A stretch of 64,000 bases of DNA. It comes from Halotalea alkalilenta (GTDB lineage Bacteria > Pseudomonadota > Gammaproteobacteria > Pseudomonadales > Halomonadaceae). The stretch is from positions 620,001 through 684,000 of the forward strand of contig NZ_CP015243.1 in NCBI RefSeq assembly GCF_001648175.1, read 5' to 3'. Of the stretch, positions 33,843-42,169 are shown piece by piece (the stretch's first letter is position 1; every line of letters starts with the position of its first letter). The notes under the pieces were generated by a model that was not told where the DNA came from, did not search any database, and saw nothing but the letters and a program-made list of their open reading frames with translations. Both the position numbers and the translations under genes were made by a program.

Positions 33843-34942
33843 GCGCGCGGGTCGAGATATTGAGCGGCGTGGGCGGCAAGCACCCGGCGGCGATCCTGGT
33901 CGAGACCGCGGGCGTCCGGCTGCTGCTCGACGCCGGCGCTTCTCTCTGCGCCGAGCGACCTGAATCCTGGTGGTGCGGGCTCGAGGTCGATGCGGTGGTG
34001 ATCAGTCACGACCATGTCGATCATATCGGCGCGGTGGCCCGGTTGGACCCGCAAATTCCACTCTACGCCACCGCCCAGACCGCGCGGTCGCTGCCGCCGG
34101 GTCGCGATTGGCGGGCGCTGCCGCTGCGTGGTGCAGTGGACATCTTGGGTGTGGAGGTGCGCTGCGGGCAGGCGGGGCACGCGCTGGGCGGCGTCTGGCT
34201 GCATCTCGGCATCGGCGGTGGAATCCTCTACAGCGGGGATTTCAGCCTCGAGTCCGCGCTGCTGCCGTTCGATGTCCCGCCGCCCGCGACGGTGGCGCTG
34301 CTCGATGCCTCCTATGGTGCCTATCATTGCGCCCTCGACCAAGCCCAGGCGCGGATCGCCGCCGCGATGACCGGGCCGACGCTGTTTCCGGTGCCGCCCT
34401 CCGGCCGGGCGCTGGAGATGGCGCTGTGGTTGCAGCGGCGCTGGCCGGGGGAGTGGTCGATGGACGACACCTGCCAGGCCGCGCTCGAGGCTGCGCTGGC
34501 GGATCCCCAGGCCGGGGAGCTGATTCGACCGTCCGCGCTTGCGGCGCTGGGCCGGCTGCTCGAACGGCACCAGGGTTTCGACCCCGGCGCCCGGCTGCTG
34601 CTGGCAGCCGACCCCGACGGCCTAGGCGGCACCGTGGCGCGGCTGTTGGCCGACCCTCGGCGGCGGCATCGGGCGATCTTCACCGGCCATCTCGATCCAC
34701 AAGGCCCGCCGGGAATGCGAACGCAGGACTTGCGTCTGCGCTGGAACGTCCACCCCCGGCTCGAGGACCTGCGCTGGCTGCTCGAACGCATCGAAGCGGC
34801 GCGCTGCGTGCCGCTGTTCACTGCGATCGAGGACGAGTATGCCTGGCGCGCGGCGCTCGGCGTCAGCCTGGTGCTGCCCGCGCAGGTCCCGGGTGAAAGG
34901 GCAGCGACCCAGGCACCGGCGCGGCTCAGCCTCGCGGTTTGA
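33839..34942 (+). CDS. Metallo-beta-lactamase-fold hydrolase in an ABC importer operon
   Basis: ATG overlaps the ATPase stop by four bases; 367 residues. The metal motif SHDHVDHIGAVARL gives the full H-x-H-x-D-H set; later ligands are His in GQAGHALGGVW, Asp in LYSGDFSLES and His in FTGHLDPQGPP. The length and the SGDFS/FTGH spacing resemble beta-CASP-like or RNase J-related members rather than a glyoxalase II. It has no signal peptide, so it acts in the cytosol, probably on the solute the importer delivers, such as a phosphoester (inference). The last 17 bases overlap the convergent SufR-like gene. Confidence 0.85.
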   Translation: MSARVEILSGVGGKHPAAILVETAGVRLLLDAGASLCAERPESWWCGLEVDAVVISHDHVDHIGAVARLDPQIPLYATAQTARSLPPGRDWRALPLRGAVDILGVEVRCGQAGHALGGVWLHLGIGGGILYSGDFSLESALLPFDVPPPATVALLDASYGAYHCALDQAQARIAAAMTGPTLFPVPPSGRALEMALWLQRRWPGEWSMDDTCQAALEAALADPQAGELIRPSALAALGRLLERHQGFDPGARLLLAADPDGLGGTVARLLADPRRRHRAIFTGHLDPQGPPGMRTQDLRLRWNVHPRLEDLRWLLERIEAARCVPLFTAIEDEYAWRAALGVSLVLPAQVPGERAATQAPARLSLAV

Positions 34943-35585
34943 TGCGATAGGCGCAGCGTGCGCCGCCGCGCTGCAGGTGCTCTTCGCGCTGGATCTCCAC
35001 CCCTTCGCCGAGCACCGCTTGGAACAGGCGCAGCTCGCTGGCGCAGAAGGCCTGGCAGCGCCCGGCCGCAGCGCCGATCGGGCAGTGATCCTCGATTAAC
35101 CGCCAGCCTTCGCCGTCGCCAAGCGGCTCGCAGCGCGCCATGTAGCCTTCTGCGTCGCGCAGTTCGACCAGCAGTTCGAGCCGTTCGGCGGTGGTCGAGG
35201 CCCCGGCGCAGTGGCGAAGGTAGCGGCTGCGCATCTCGTTCTCGCGCTGGCCGAGCAGGTGCTCGACGCCGCTCTCGCCGTGCAGCGACAGCGCCGCGTC
35301 GAGCAGCTGTACGCTGAGCTGGGCGTGGGCGTCGGGAAAGCGATCATGCCCGCGTGAAGTCAGCCGCCACTGGCGTCTCGGGCGTCCTACCGCGCCTCGG
35401 GTCTCGCTGCTCTCGATCAGCCCGTTCTCGTCGAGCTTGTTGAGCCGCTGTCGCGCGGCCTCGTGGCTGACCCCGAGGGTGCCCGCGATCTCGGCGATCG
35501 TCGAAGCGCCCCGGCGCTTGAGCAGCTCGAGGATGCGGGTCTCGGCGGATGCACCGACGCCAGCGGGGGGATCATGGCGGGTCAT
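34926..35585 (-). CDS. SufR-like iron-sulfur HTH regulator
   Basis: Start at 35585 (MTRHDPPAGVGASAETRILE); earlier in-frame ATGs lie beyond the operator and are not favoured. 219 residues. N-terminal winged HTH (ILELLKRRGASTIAEIAGTL, HEAARQRLNKLDENGLI). C-terminal domain with Cys152, Cys168, Cys177, Cys181 and Cys211 in EDHCPIGAAAGRCQAFCASE and GARCAYRI, matching the clustered-cysteine pattern of SufR and related Fe-S sensing repressors. A 19-base perfect inverted repeat lies 15 bases upstream, and sodA is divergent. It probably senses iron, Fe-S cluster or oxidative state and controls itself and sodA. Confidence 0.82.
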   Translation of the reverse strand: MTRHDPPAGVGASAETRILELLKRRGASTIAEIAGTLGVSHEAARQRLNKLDENGLIESSETRGAVGRPRRQWRLTSRGHDRFPDAHAQLSVQLLDAALSLHGESGVEHLLGQRENEMRSRYLRHCAGASTTAERLELLVELRDAEGYMARCEPLGDGEGWRLIEDHCPIGAAAGRCQAFCASELRLFQAVLGEGVEIQREEHLQRGGARCAYRIKPRG

Positions 35586-35600
35586 CGACTCGGGCTCGGA

Positions 35601-35619
35601 ATGCAACACATGGTTGCAT
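35601..35619. promoter_or_regulatory. Inverted-repeat operator between the SufR-like gene and sodA
   Basis: ATGCAACACATGGTTGCAT: arms ATGCAAC and GTTGCAT are perfectly complementary around ACATG. The core CAAC-N5-GTTG is close to the CAAC-N6-GTTG operator described for cyanobacterial SufR. It sits 15 bases before the regulator start and about 170 bases before sodA, so autoregulation is the strongest prediction. Confidence 0.7.
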
Positions 35620-35787
35620 ACTAGGGCGTGTTGAGAATAAGGCAACGATCGCGTTGCCGAGCGCATTCGCGTTTGCGTGACGCCCGCAGGGCTCCTAATA
35701 TCCAAGCGCGCGCTTGTTTTATTCGACGCGCCACCCGAGCCGATACGGCCGGGCAGAACATAAAGAGATTCCAGAGGAGTCACAGTA

Positions 35788-36414
35788 ATGGCCTACGAAC
35801 TTCCGCAACTCCCCTACGCCTACGATGCGCTAGAGCCGCACTTCGACAAGGCGACGATGGAAATCCACCACACCAAGCACCATCAGACTTACGTCACCAA
35901 TGCCAATGCCGCGCTCGAGAAGCTGCCCGAGTTCGCCAGCCTCTCGGCCGAGGAGCTGGTGGCCAAGCTCGACGAAGTACCTGAAGCCAGCTGCACCGCG
36001 ATCCGCAACAACGCAGGCGGTCACGCCAACCACTCGCTGTTCTGGACCATCCTCACGCCGAACTCCGAAGGCGCCCCGGTGGGTGAGCTGAAAGCTGCGA
36101 TCGACAGCACCTTCGGCAGCTTCGAGCAGTTCCAGGAGCAGTTCGAGACCGCCGCCAAGGGGCGCTTCGGCTCCGGCTGGGCATGGCTTACGGTCAAGGA
36201 TGGCAAGCTCGCGGTCGGCTCCACCGCCAACCAGGACAGCCCGCTGTCGCCGAAGTCCCTGGGCGGGCTCGAAGCCACCCCTGTGCTTGGCCTGGACGTG
36301 TGGGAACATGCCTACTACCTGAATTACCAGAACCGCCGCCCCGACTACATCAAGGCGTTCTGGAACCTGGTCAACTGGGCCGAAGTCGAAAAGCGCTACC
36401 AAGCCGCCAAGTAA
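35788..36414 (+). CDS. sodA: Superoxide dismutase, Mn type (SodA)
   Basis: 208 residues; AGAGGAG eight bases before the ATG. Metal ligands are His27 in MEIHHTKHH, His in [13 protein letters not shown], and Asp/His in [22 protein letters not shown]. The [10 protein letters not shown] form and the Gln in [10 protein letters not shown] (active-site Gln on the C-terminal domain) are those of Mn-SOD rather than the Gln69-type Fe-SOD. It dismutates superoxide in the cytosol. Divergent from a SufR-like Fe-S regulator, which fits expression when iron is short or oxidants are high. Confidence 0.95.
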   Translation: MAYELPQLPYAYDALEPHFDKATMEIHHTKHHQTYVTNANAALEKLPEFASLSAEELVAKLDEVPEASCTAIRNNAGGHANHSLFWTILTPNSEGAPVGELKAAIDSTFGSFEQFQEQFETAAKGRFGSGWAWLTVKDGKLAVGSTANQDSPLSPKSLGGLEATPVLGLDVWEHAYYLNYQNRRPDYIKAFWNLVNWAEVEKRYQAAK

Positions 36415-36451
36415 TCCCCGCCCCCGGGCTATCCGCCCGGTGACCGCGTTG

Positions 36452-36477
36452 CGCCCGCGTCCTTTTGGTCGCGGGCG
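36452..36477 (+). terminator. Hairpin after sodA
   Basis: CGCCCGCG and CGCGGGCG form an 8-bp stem, extended inside by CC/GG around TTTT, 37 bases past the sodA stop. It is probably the sodA terminator, though no T-tract follows. Confidence 0.55.
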
Positions 36478-36654
36478 TTGCGTATCCGCTCGTTACCTTC
36501 GATCGCTCCCGCGCCTGCATCTTTTGGTGGATGCCGGTTTCGCTCATGGTGCCTTTCCTTATTTGCTGATTTGAGATTGAATCCATAGTCGCCCAGTCGG
36601 GTACTGGGACGAGCTCGCGGCCCGCGGGCGCAGCAAAATCATTTGGAGCAGGGA

Positions 36655-38052
36655 ATGAAGATCGATTCTAACGTCCACCGCGCGGCGCTTTTGGCAGCCG
36701 CGGTGGTAGCGTTGCTGTCGGGTTGTAACCAAGGCGCGTCCTCTACCACCACCGCCAAACGCCTCGAGCTCGGCGGGTCGCTGCAGGGCGAGATGACCAC
36801 CCAGAGCCCGAAGAACTTGAACGATGGCAGCCGCTACGCCGTCGCTGATCTCAAGCTCGATGCCGACACTACGGTGCAGGTGGCACTTTCGGGAGCGTTG
36901 AAGGGCAAGCTTGCGCTGTTCGACCCGGACGGCGCTCTGCTGGCGACGAGCGATACCGGCTGCGACTGCGGCGGTGATGAGGCTGGGGTGTCGTTGGCCT
37001 ATCGCAGCACTCGCGCTGGCGACTATCAGCTGGCGGTGAGCGGCGTCGATCAGAACGACTATGGCCCGTTCCGGTTGAGCTCGAAGACGGTCGACACGCG
37101 CAACGACGGCGCGCTGACGCTCGATCAGCCGGTCGATGGCTGGCTCGGGAAAGGTCAGGACGTGAACGAGGGCGGGGCGGAGAATCGCTACAGCTTCGCG
37201 ATCGAACAGCGGGGCATCTATGAGTTCACCCTCAGTTCGACCGATTTCGACGCTTTCCTCGCGCTCGAGGGCAACGGTGTCTCGCTCGAGGACGACGACG
37301 GCGCCGGCGGGCGCGATGCCCGGATCGTCTCTCTGCTCGAGCCCGGCGAGTACGCGCTGGTGGCGAGTGCGATCGATGGCGATCAGGGCTTGTACGCCTT
37401 GGTTGCTCAGCAGAAGCAGCTGCCTGAAGGCAGCGAGATCAATAGCGGCGGGCCGATCACCCTGGGTGGCACGCTGACCTCCTACTACGCAGGCCGACCC
37501 GTGGAGTACGAGTTCACGCTCGAGCAGCGCCAGCGGGTGACCATCGATATGCGCTCGAGCGACATCGACAGCTTCCTCGAATTGAGCGGCAACGGCGTAC
37601 AGCTCAGCGACGATGACAGTGGGGATGCCGGTAACGGGCAAGGTGACGCGCGGATCGAAGCCTCGCTGGATCCCGGTCACTATCGGCTCCGGGCGCGCGC
37701 CTACAGCACGGGCGCCGGGCTCTTCACCATCACCAGCACGGTTGACGAGGCGCTGCCGCCGGGCGGTGGAGATATCGCCGTCGGAGAGGCGGTCGAGGTC
37801 GAGCTCGCTCCTGGCGCGACCGATGAGTATCGCCTCAGCATCACCCGCGCGGGCAGCTACACTCTGATGATGAGTTCCAGCAGTATCGACTCGGTGCTGG
37901 CGCTTTCGGGCAACGGCGTCGATGCCTCCGACGACGACAGCGGCGGCAACAGCGACGCGCGGCTGGAGGTCGAGCTCTCTCCGGGCGACTACCTGATCGA
38001 GGCACGCGCGTACAGCGGCGAGGGCGGGGCCTACCGTCTGTCGATTCAGTAA
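36655..38052 (+). CDS. Lipoprotein with four tandem PPC-like (pre-peptidase C-terminal) domains
   Basis: Start at 36655 (MKIDSNVHRAALLAAAVVAL), 465 residues; signal peptide with lipobox LLSGC. The mature part is four jelly-roll-like repeats at about residues 38-140, 145-255, 260-355 and 362-465. Repeats 2-4 share the same core: FDAFLALEGNGVSLEDDDGA, IDSFLELSGNGVQLSDDDSG and IDSVLALSGNGVDASDDDSG, followed by DAR[IL] and GxYxLxA. These Asp-rich turns suggest Ca2+ binding, as in PPC domains. No catalytic domain is attached, so it is probably a surface or periplasmic structural or binding protein. Repeat 1 is diverged and has a Cys-Asp-Cys pair (GCDCGG). Confidence 0.82.
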   Translation: MKIDSNVHRAALLAAAVVALLSGCNQGASSTTTAKRLELGGSLQGEMTTQSPKNLNDGSRYAVADLKLDADTTVQVALSGALKGKLALFDPDGALLATSDTGCDCGGDEAGVSLAYRSTRAGDYQLAVSGVDQNDYGPFRLSSKTVDTRNDGALTLDQPVDGWLGKGQDVNEGGAENRYSFAIEQRGIYEFTLSSTDFDAFLALEGNGVSLEDDDGAGGRDARIVSLLEPGEYALVASAIDGDQGLYALVAQQKQLPEGSEINSGGPITLGGTLTSYYAGRPVEYEFTLEQRQRVTIDMRSSDIDSFLELSGNGVQLSDDDSGDAGNGQGDARIEASLDPGHYRLRARAYSTGAGLFTITSTVDEALPPGGGDIAVGEAVEVELAPGATDEYRLSITRAGSYTLMMSSSSIDSVLALSGNGVDASDDDSGGNSDARLEVELSPGDYLIEARAYSGEGGAYRLSIQ

Positions 38053-38119
38053 TCGCGCACCTGGCGCTTTCGATCTTCGTAAGCCCGGGGTGACGCCGCA
38101 CTAATGGAGGAGAGCGCAG

Positions 38120-38851
38120 ATGATTGAGCTTCGCCACGCATCCCAGCGCGGCCACGCCGACCACGGCTGGCTGAACTCGTATCACACCTTCTCTTTCGCC
38201 GATTACTTCGATCCCGAGCAGGTCGGCTTCTCCGACCTGCGGGTCATCAATGACGATCGGGTCGCCCCGGGCCGAGGCTTCGGCCGCCATCCGCACCGCG
38301 ACATGGAGATATTTTCCTACGTGCTCGAGGGTCGACTCGCGCATAAGGACAGCTTGGACAACGGTTCGGCGATCGCTCCGGGCGATGTGCAGTTGATGAG
38401 CGCGGGGCAAGGCGTACTGCACAGCGAGTTCAACCCGTCGGAAGACGCGCCGGTTCATTTCCTGCAGATATGGATCGTGCCGGACCGCGCCGGCTATGCG
38501 CCCCGCTACCTGCAGAGCCACTTCAGCGCCGAGCAGAAGCGCGGCAGGCTCAGGCTGCTGCTTGCGCCCGAAGGCGAGGGGGAAGAGGCGACGCTGCCGA
38601 TCCGCCAGGACGTGCGGGTCTATGCTGGACGCTTCGATGGTGATGAGCGAGAGACGCTCACCCTGGGCGAGCAGCGTTTCGCCTATGTCCACCTCGCCCG
38701 TGGGCAGCTGGTGGTCAATGGTGAGCGGCTCGGGGAGGGCGATGGCGCCAGGCTTCGCGGCGTCGGCGAGATCACCTTCGAGCGGGGTGAGCAGGCCGAG
38801 GTGCTGGTCTTCGACCTGCGGCCCAACGAGCTGCCGACCATGCCAGGTTGA
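38120..38851 (+). CDS. Pirin-family protein (YhhW-like, quercetin 2,3-dioxygenase type)
   Basis: 243 residues; GGAGGAG before the ATG. Bicupin with the pirin N-terminal signature RGHADHGWLNSYHTFSFADY, and the metal motif RHPHRDMEIFSYVLEGRLAHKDS, whose two His, His and Glu bind iron or another metal. Second cupin: LLLAPEGEGEEATLPIRQDV, ending VLVFDLRPNELPTMPG. Members of this family oxidise flavonols in vitro; their physiological substrate is unclear. Next in line is a DoxX protein, a common neighbour of pirins. Confidence 0.93.
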   Translation: MIELRHASQRGHADHGWLNSYHTFSFADYFDPEQVGFSDLRVINDDRVAPGRGFGRHPHRDMEIFSYVLEGRLAHKDSLDNGSAIAPGDVQLMSAGQGVLHSEFNPSEDAPVHFLQIWIVPDRAGYAPRYLQSHFSAEQKRGRLRLLLAPEGEGEEATLPIRQDVRVYAGRFDGDERETLTLGEQRFAYVHLARGQLVVNGERLGEGDGARLRGVGEITFERGEQAEVLVFDLRPNELPTMPG

Positions 38852-38927
38852 TCGCGACGATTCGGTTCGATACATGGCGCGCTGGAAGGCACGCCTTCGA
38901 ATACATGAAGACTGCCCGGAGTAATGG

Positions 38928-39350
38928 ATGATGCTCGAATCTACCCGACCCACCGGCGCCGATGCTGCGCTGCTCCTCGCTCGGCTGCTGGCAGGGCTAC
39001 TGTTTTTGATCTTCGGCGTCATGAAGGTGAGCGGTTTTTCCGCCACCGTCGCGGGAATGTCGGCTGGCGGGGTGCCGTTGCCGATGCTCGCCGCGATCAT
39101 CGCGGTGGTGATCGAGCTGCCGCTGGCGATCCTTCTGATGCTCGGCTTTGCGACTCGCCCGCTGGCGCTGGTCTTCGCGGTCTATACGGTGGCAACCGCA
39201 GTGCTTGGCCATCCCTATTGGGCGGTGCCGGCGGACCAATGGCTCAATATGCTGACCCACTTCTACAAGAACCTGGCGATCGCTGGCGGCTTCCTCGCGC
39301 TTTACGTCGCGGGCCCAGGGCGCTTCTCGCTCGACGCCCGCCGCGGATAG
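38928..39350 (+). CDS. DoxX-family membrane protein
   Basis: 140 residues; GGAG before ATGATG. Four membrane helices: ALLLARLLAGLLFLIFGVMK, LPMLAAIIAVVIELPLAILL then MLGFATRPLALVFAVYTVAT, and NLAIAGGFLALYVAGPG. The opening helix followed by K-x-x-G and the late WPADQWLNMLTHFYKNLAIAGGFL-type stretch (here NMLTHFYKNLAIAGG) is the DoxX/YphA signature. Inner-membrane protein, possibly linked to redox or thiol stress; it lies between pirin and a quinone oxidoreductase. Confidence 0.9.
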   Translation: MMLESTRPTGADAALLLARLLAGLLFLIFGVMKVSGFSATVAGMSAGGVPLPMLAAIIAVVIELPLAILLMLGFATRPLALVFAVYTVATAVLGHPYWAVPADQWLNMLTHFYKNLAIAGGFLALYVAGPGRFSLDARRG

Positions 39351-39521
39351 CCAACCCTCGGGCGCTCTTCACCCCGGGCATGCAGTTCGCCCAGCCGCGG
39401 GAATGCGGGCCGACCCGCCCGTGCCCCGTGGCGGCTCTCGGTCGAGCAACGTCGGGCGAAGCAGCTCGATTGACCCCTTTTCAGCTACATCCTCGATCAG
39501 CGTCATCAACGGAGAGAACGA

Positions 39522-40499
39522 ATGGCGAAGCGTATCCAGTTCCGCACCCCTGGTGGGCCTGAAGTGCTCGAATACGTGGATTTCGAACCAGCGGCGCCAG
39601 GCCCGCAGCAGGTGCGGGTTCGCAATCACGCGATTGGGGTCAATTTCGTCGAAATCTACTACCGCAACGGCCTCTATGCGCCTTCCTCCCTGCCTTCGGG
39701 CCTGGGGAGCGAAGGCGCCGGCGTGGTCGAGGCGGTCGGGCGCGAGGTCGAGGGCCTGCGCGTGGGCGACCGGGTGGCGTACGGCACCGGTCCACTGGGC
39801 AGCTACAGCGAAGTCCATGTGCTGCCGGCTGCGAACCTGGTGAAGCTGCCGGATGCGATCAGCTTCGAACAGGCCGCCGCGGTGATGCTCAAGGGCCTGA
39901 CTGTGCAGTACCTGCTGCGCCAGACCTATGTGGTGCAAAGCGGTGAGACGATCCTGTTCCACGCCGCAGCCGGTGGGGTCGGCTCGATTGCTTGCCAGTG
40001 GGCCAGGGCGCTGGGGGCGAAACTGATCGGTACGGCCGGCTCGGCCGAGAAGGCAGCGCGTGCCAAGGCGCTCGGCGCTTGGCAAACCATCGATTACACC
40101 CAGGAGGACGTGGCCGCGCGCGTGCTGGAGCTGACCGACGGCAGGAAGTGCCCGGTGGTCTACGACAGCGTCGGTCAGGACACCTGGCAAACTTCGCTGG
40201 ACTGCGTGGCGCCGCGCGGGCTGATCGTGAGCTTCGGCAACGCATCCGGGCCGGTGGCGGGGGTCAACCTGGGTGTGCTGGCGCAGAAGGGGTCGCTCTA
40301 CGTCACCCGCCCGACCCTGGCCTCCTACGCCGATAGCGCCGAGCGCCTGCGGAGCATGGCCGACGAGCTGTTCGGGATGATCGTCAGCGGCAAGATCAAG
40401 GTCGATGACATTCGAAAATATCCGCTCGAGGATGCGGCGCTTGCGCAAACCGAGCTGTTCGCGCGGCGCACCGTTGGCTCGACGATCCTGGTGCCTTGA
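39522..40499 (+). CDS. NADPH:quinone oxidoreductase (Qor-like, zeta-crystallin family)
   Basis: 325 residues; GGAGAG before the ATG. Starts MAKRIQFRTPGGPEVLEYVD, with GLGSEGAGVVEAVGREVEGL, then the NADPH-binding LFHAAAGGVGSIACQWARAL. No catalytic zinc cysteines are present, as expected for quinone reductases of the medium-chain dehydrogenase family. It carries out one-electron or enoyl-type reduction of quinones in the cytosol. It follows pirin and DoxX in the same direction; convergent with the CobW gene. Confidence 0.94.
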   Translation: MAKRIQFRTPGGPEVLEYVDFEPAAPGPQQVRVRNHAIGVNFVEIYYRNGLYAPSSLPSGLGSEGAGVVEAVGREVEGLRVGDRVAYGTGPLGSYSEVHVLPAANLVKLPDAISFEQAAAVMLKGLTVQYLLRQTYVVQSGETILFHAAAGGVGSIACQWARALGAKLIGTAGSAEKAARAKALGAWQTIDYTQEDVAARVLELTDGRKCPVVYDSVGQDTWQTSLDCVAPRGLIVSFGNASGPVAGVNLGVLAQKGSLYVTRPTLASYADSAERLRSMADELFGMIVSGKIKVDDIRKYPLEDAALAQTELFARRTVGSTILVP

Positions 40500-40533
40500 T
40501 CGGGCCGGAGCCCTCGGCGCCTGATCGATGGCG

Positions 40534-41571
40534 TCAGCCGACCAGGAAATCGCGCAGGCTTCGTGTCAGCTCTTCGCGTGGCAGGTCTTTGGTGATGAAC
40601 ACGAGCCGCGAGCCGCGCTCATCGTCGGGCCAGGCATCGAGCTCCACCGGCGGATGAATCAGGTGCTGTACGCCGTGGATCACCGTGGGCCGCGTGCGGC
40701 CCTCGAGATCGAGCAGCCCCTTGAAGCGCAGCATCCGTTCGCCCATCAGCGTCTGCGAAAGCTCGAGCCATTCCTCCAGCCGGGCGGGAGGAATGGGCCG
40801 GTCGAAGGTGATCGAGAAGCTCTCCACCCCGGGGTCGTGCTTCGCGGCCGGCGCGGCGCTGTGGAGCGGGGCGAGGGCGTCGTTCGCCGCGGCGTTGATC
40901 CAGACGAAGGCTTCGGCGAGGCTTGCGCCCTCTCGCGGCGCGCCAATGCCGAGCAGGCGCTCCGCATCCAGCTCGCCGTGCTCGATCGTCAGACGCGGGG
41001 CCGCGGGGTTGAGTGAATCCAGCCGGGCTTCGAGCCGTGAGCGCGAGGCGGGGTCGGACATTTCACGCTTGGTGACCAGCAGCAGGTCCGCCAGCGTCAC
41101 CTGGCGGCGCGCCTCATCGAAGCGTTCCAGGGTCGACGCGCCGTTGACCGCATCGACCGTGGTCACCACGCCGTCGAGGCGGTAGCGGCGCATCAGGCGC
41201 GGGTGCCTGGCCAGGGTATGCAGCACCGGTGCCGGGTCGGCCAGCCCGCTGCTCTCGATCACCACCCGGTCGAACTGGCGCTGGCCTTGGCGGGCGAACC
41301 GCCAGGGCGCATCGCTCAAGGTCTTGACCAGGTCCCCACGTACCGCGCAGCACAGGCAGCCGTTGCTCAGCTCGACCTGGACGTTCTCCTGGCTGGCGGT
41401 GAACAGCCGATGATCGAGGCCGATCTCGCCGAACTCGTTGATGATCACCAGGGCGCGCGCCATCGCCGGCTGGCGCACCAGCCGGTTGAGCAGGGTGGTC
41501 TTGCCGCTGCCGAGGAAGCCACTCAATAGGGTGATCGGGATCGGTGAGGACGATTCGGGTTCGCCGGCCAT
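40534..41571 (-). CDS. CobW/COG0523-family GTPase, metal chaperone
   Basis: 345 residues; GAGGAG before the ATG. Walker A is GFLGSGKTT (residues 18-26) and the metal-binding C-x-C-C motif is GCLCC (Cys72, Cys74, Cys75). GTPase features continue with VIESSGLADPAPVL (Walker B region) and LVTKREM (base recognition). The C-terminal domain has RFKGLLDLEGRTRPTVIHGVQHLIHPP. Such G3E proteins deliver zinc or related metals to client enzymes. A Zur-like palindrome lies 65 bases upstream, in keeping with expression under zinc limitation. Confidence 0.93.
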   Translation of the reverse strand: MAGEPESSSPIPITLLSGFLGSGKTTLLNRLVRQPAMARALVIINEFGEIGLDHRLFTASQENVQVELSNGCLCCAVRGDLVKTLSDAPWRFARQGQRQFDRVVIESSGLADPAPVLHTLARHPRLMRRYRLDGVVTTVDAVNGASTLERFDEARRQVTLADLLLVTKREMSDPASRSRLEARLDSLNPAAPRLTIEHGELDAERLLGIGAPREGASLAEAFVWINAAANDALAPLHSAAPAAKHDPGVESFSITFDRPIPPARLEEWLELSQTLMGERMLRFKGLLDLEGRTRPTVIHGVQHLIHPPVELDAWPDDERGSRLVFITKDLPREELTRSLRDFLVG

Positions 41572-41634
41572 GCGGGCTCCTCGGCCAGGGGATGCACAGG
41601 GGTGGAAGCGGATGAAAGCTGGGCTACCGCTAAA

Positions 41635-41651
41635 ACGTTACAATATATCGT
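41635..41651. promoter_or_regulatory. Zur-like imperfect palindrome upstream of the CobW gene
   Basis: ACGTTACAATATATCGT pairs in six of eight positions; its core GTTACAATATATC resembles the gammaproteobacterial Zur box core GTTATAATATAAC with three changes. It lies in the only AT-rich patch of the CobW promoter region, flanked by AAAA and TTTTT. Candidate only. Confidence 0.4.
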
Positions 41652-41689
41652 ATTTTTCACCAGTGCGCAGCCCGGCGCGTACGTCTGAA

Positions 41690-41705
41690 TGTTTCACATG
41701 AAACG
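41690..41705. other. parS-like palindrome, site 3 (core mismatch)
   Basis: TGTTTCACATGAAACG: as site 2, one central base differs from the parS consensus (A for G); the last base also differs. It lies between the CobW gene and trxC, outside coding sequence. Confidence 0.55.
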
Positions 41706-41720
41706 CACCGTCACGCTGCC

Positions 41721-42152
41721 TCAATCGATGCCGTGCGAGCTCAACCATGCCTCGAGCTGCGGGGCGGGCAGTGCGCCGCTTTGGCGCGCGATCTCCCGGC
41801 CGTCGCGAAACAGCAGCAGGGTGGGAATCGAGCGGATGCCCCAGCGACCAGCGAGATTGGGCTGTGCTTCGCTGTCGAGCTTGGCGAAACGGCAGCGACC
41901 CGCATGGCGAAGGGCGGCCTGCTCGAAGATCGGCGCGAAGGCGCGACAGGGACCGCACCAGTCGGCCCAGACGTCGATCAGCAGCGGCACGTCGCCTGCG
42001 CACTGGGCGCTGGCGTTGGCTTCGGTGAGTACGAACGGCTCGCGTGGGAACAGCGCCGAGTGACAGCGCCCGCAGCGGGCCTCGGTGCCGCGGTCGGGAT
42101 GAATGCGATTGCGCGCGTCGCAGGAGGGACAGACGGAAATCAGAGTGGGCAT
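41721..42152 (-). CDS. trxC: Thioredoxin 2 (TrxC)
   Basis: 143 residues. An N-terminal zinc finger, Cys8/Cys11 (CPSC) and Cys27/Cys30 (CGRC), is the hallmark of TrxC. The thioredoxin fold follows with active site WADWCGPCR (Cys66, Cys69) and cis-Pro in RSIPTLLLF. Cytosolic disulfide reductant, usually part of the oxidative stress response. Its start is 17 bases after the flavin reductase gene, so the two are probably cotranscribed. Confidence 0.95.
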   Translation of the reverse strand: MPTLISVCPSCDARNRIHPDRGTEARCGRCHSALFPREPFVLTEANASAQCAGDVPLLIDVWADWCGPCRAFAPIFEQAALRHAGRCRFAKLDSEAQPNLAGRWGIRSIPTLLLFRDGREIARQSGALPAPQLEAWLSSHGID

Positions 42153-42169
42153 GGGGGTTGGCTCCGTAT

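Noticed and set aside
36371..36547. 58-codon minus-strand ORF after sodA with a good AAGGAAAGG site
   Set aside because: It overlaps the sodA 3' end and its hairpin, has a basic low-complexity product with no signal or domain, and could arise by chance. Kept only as a note.
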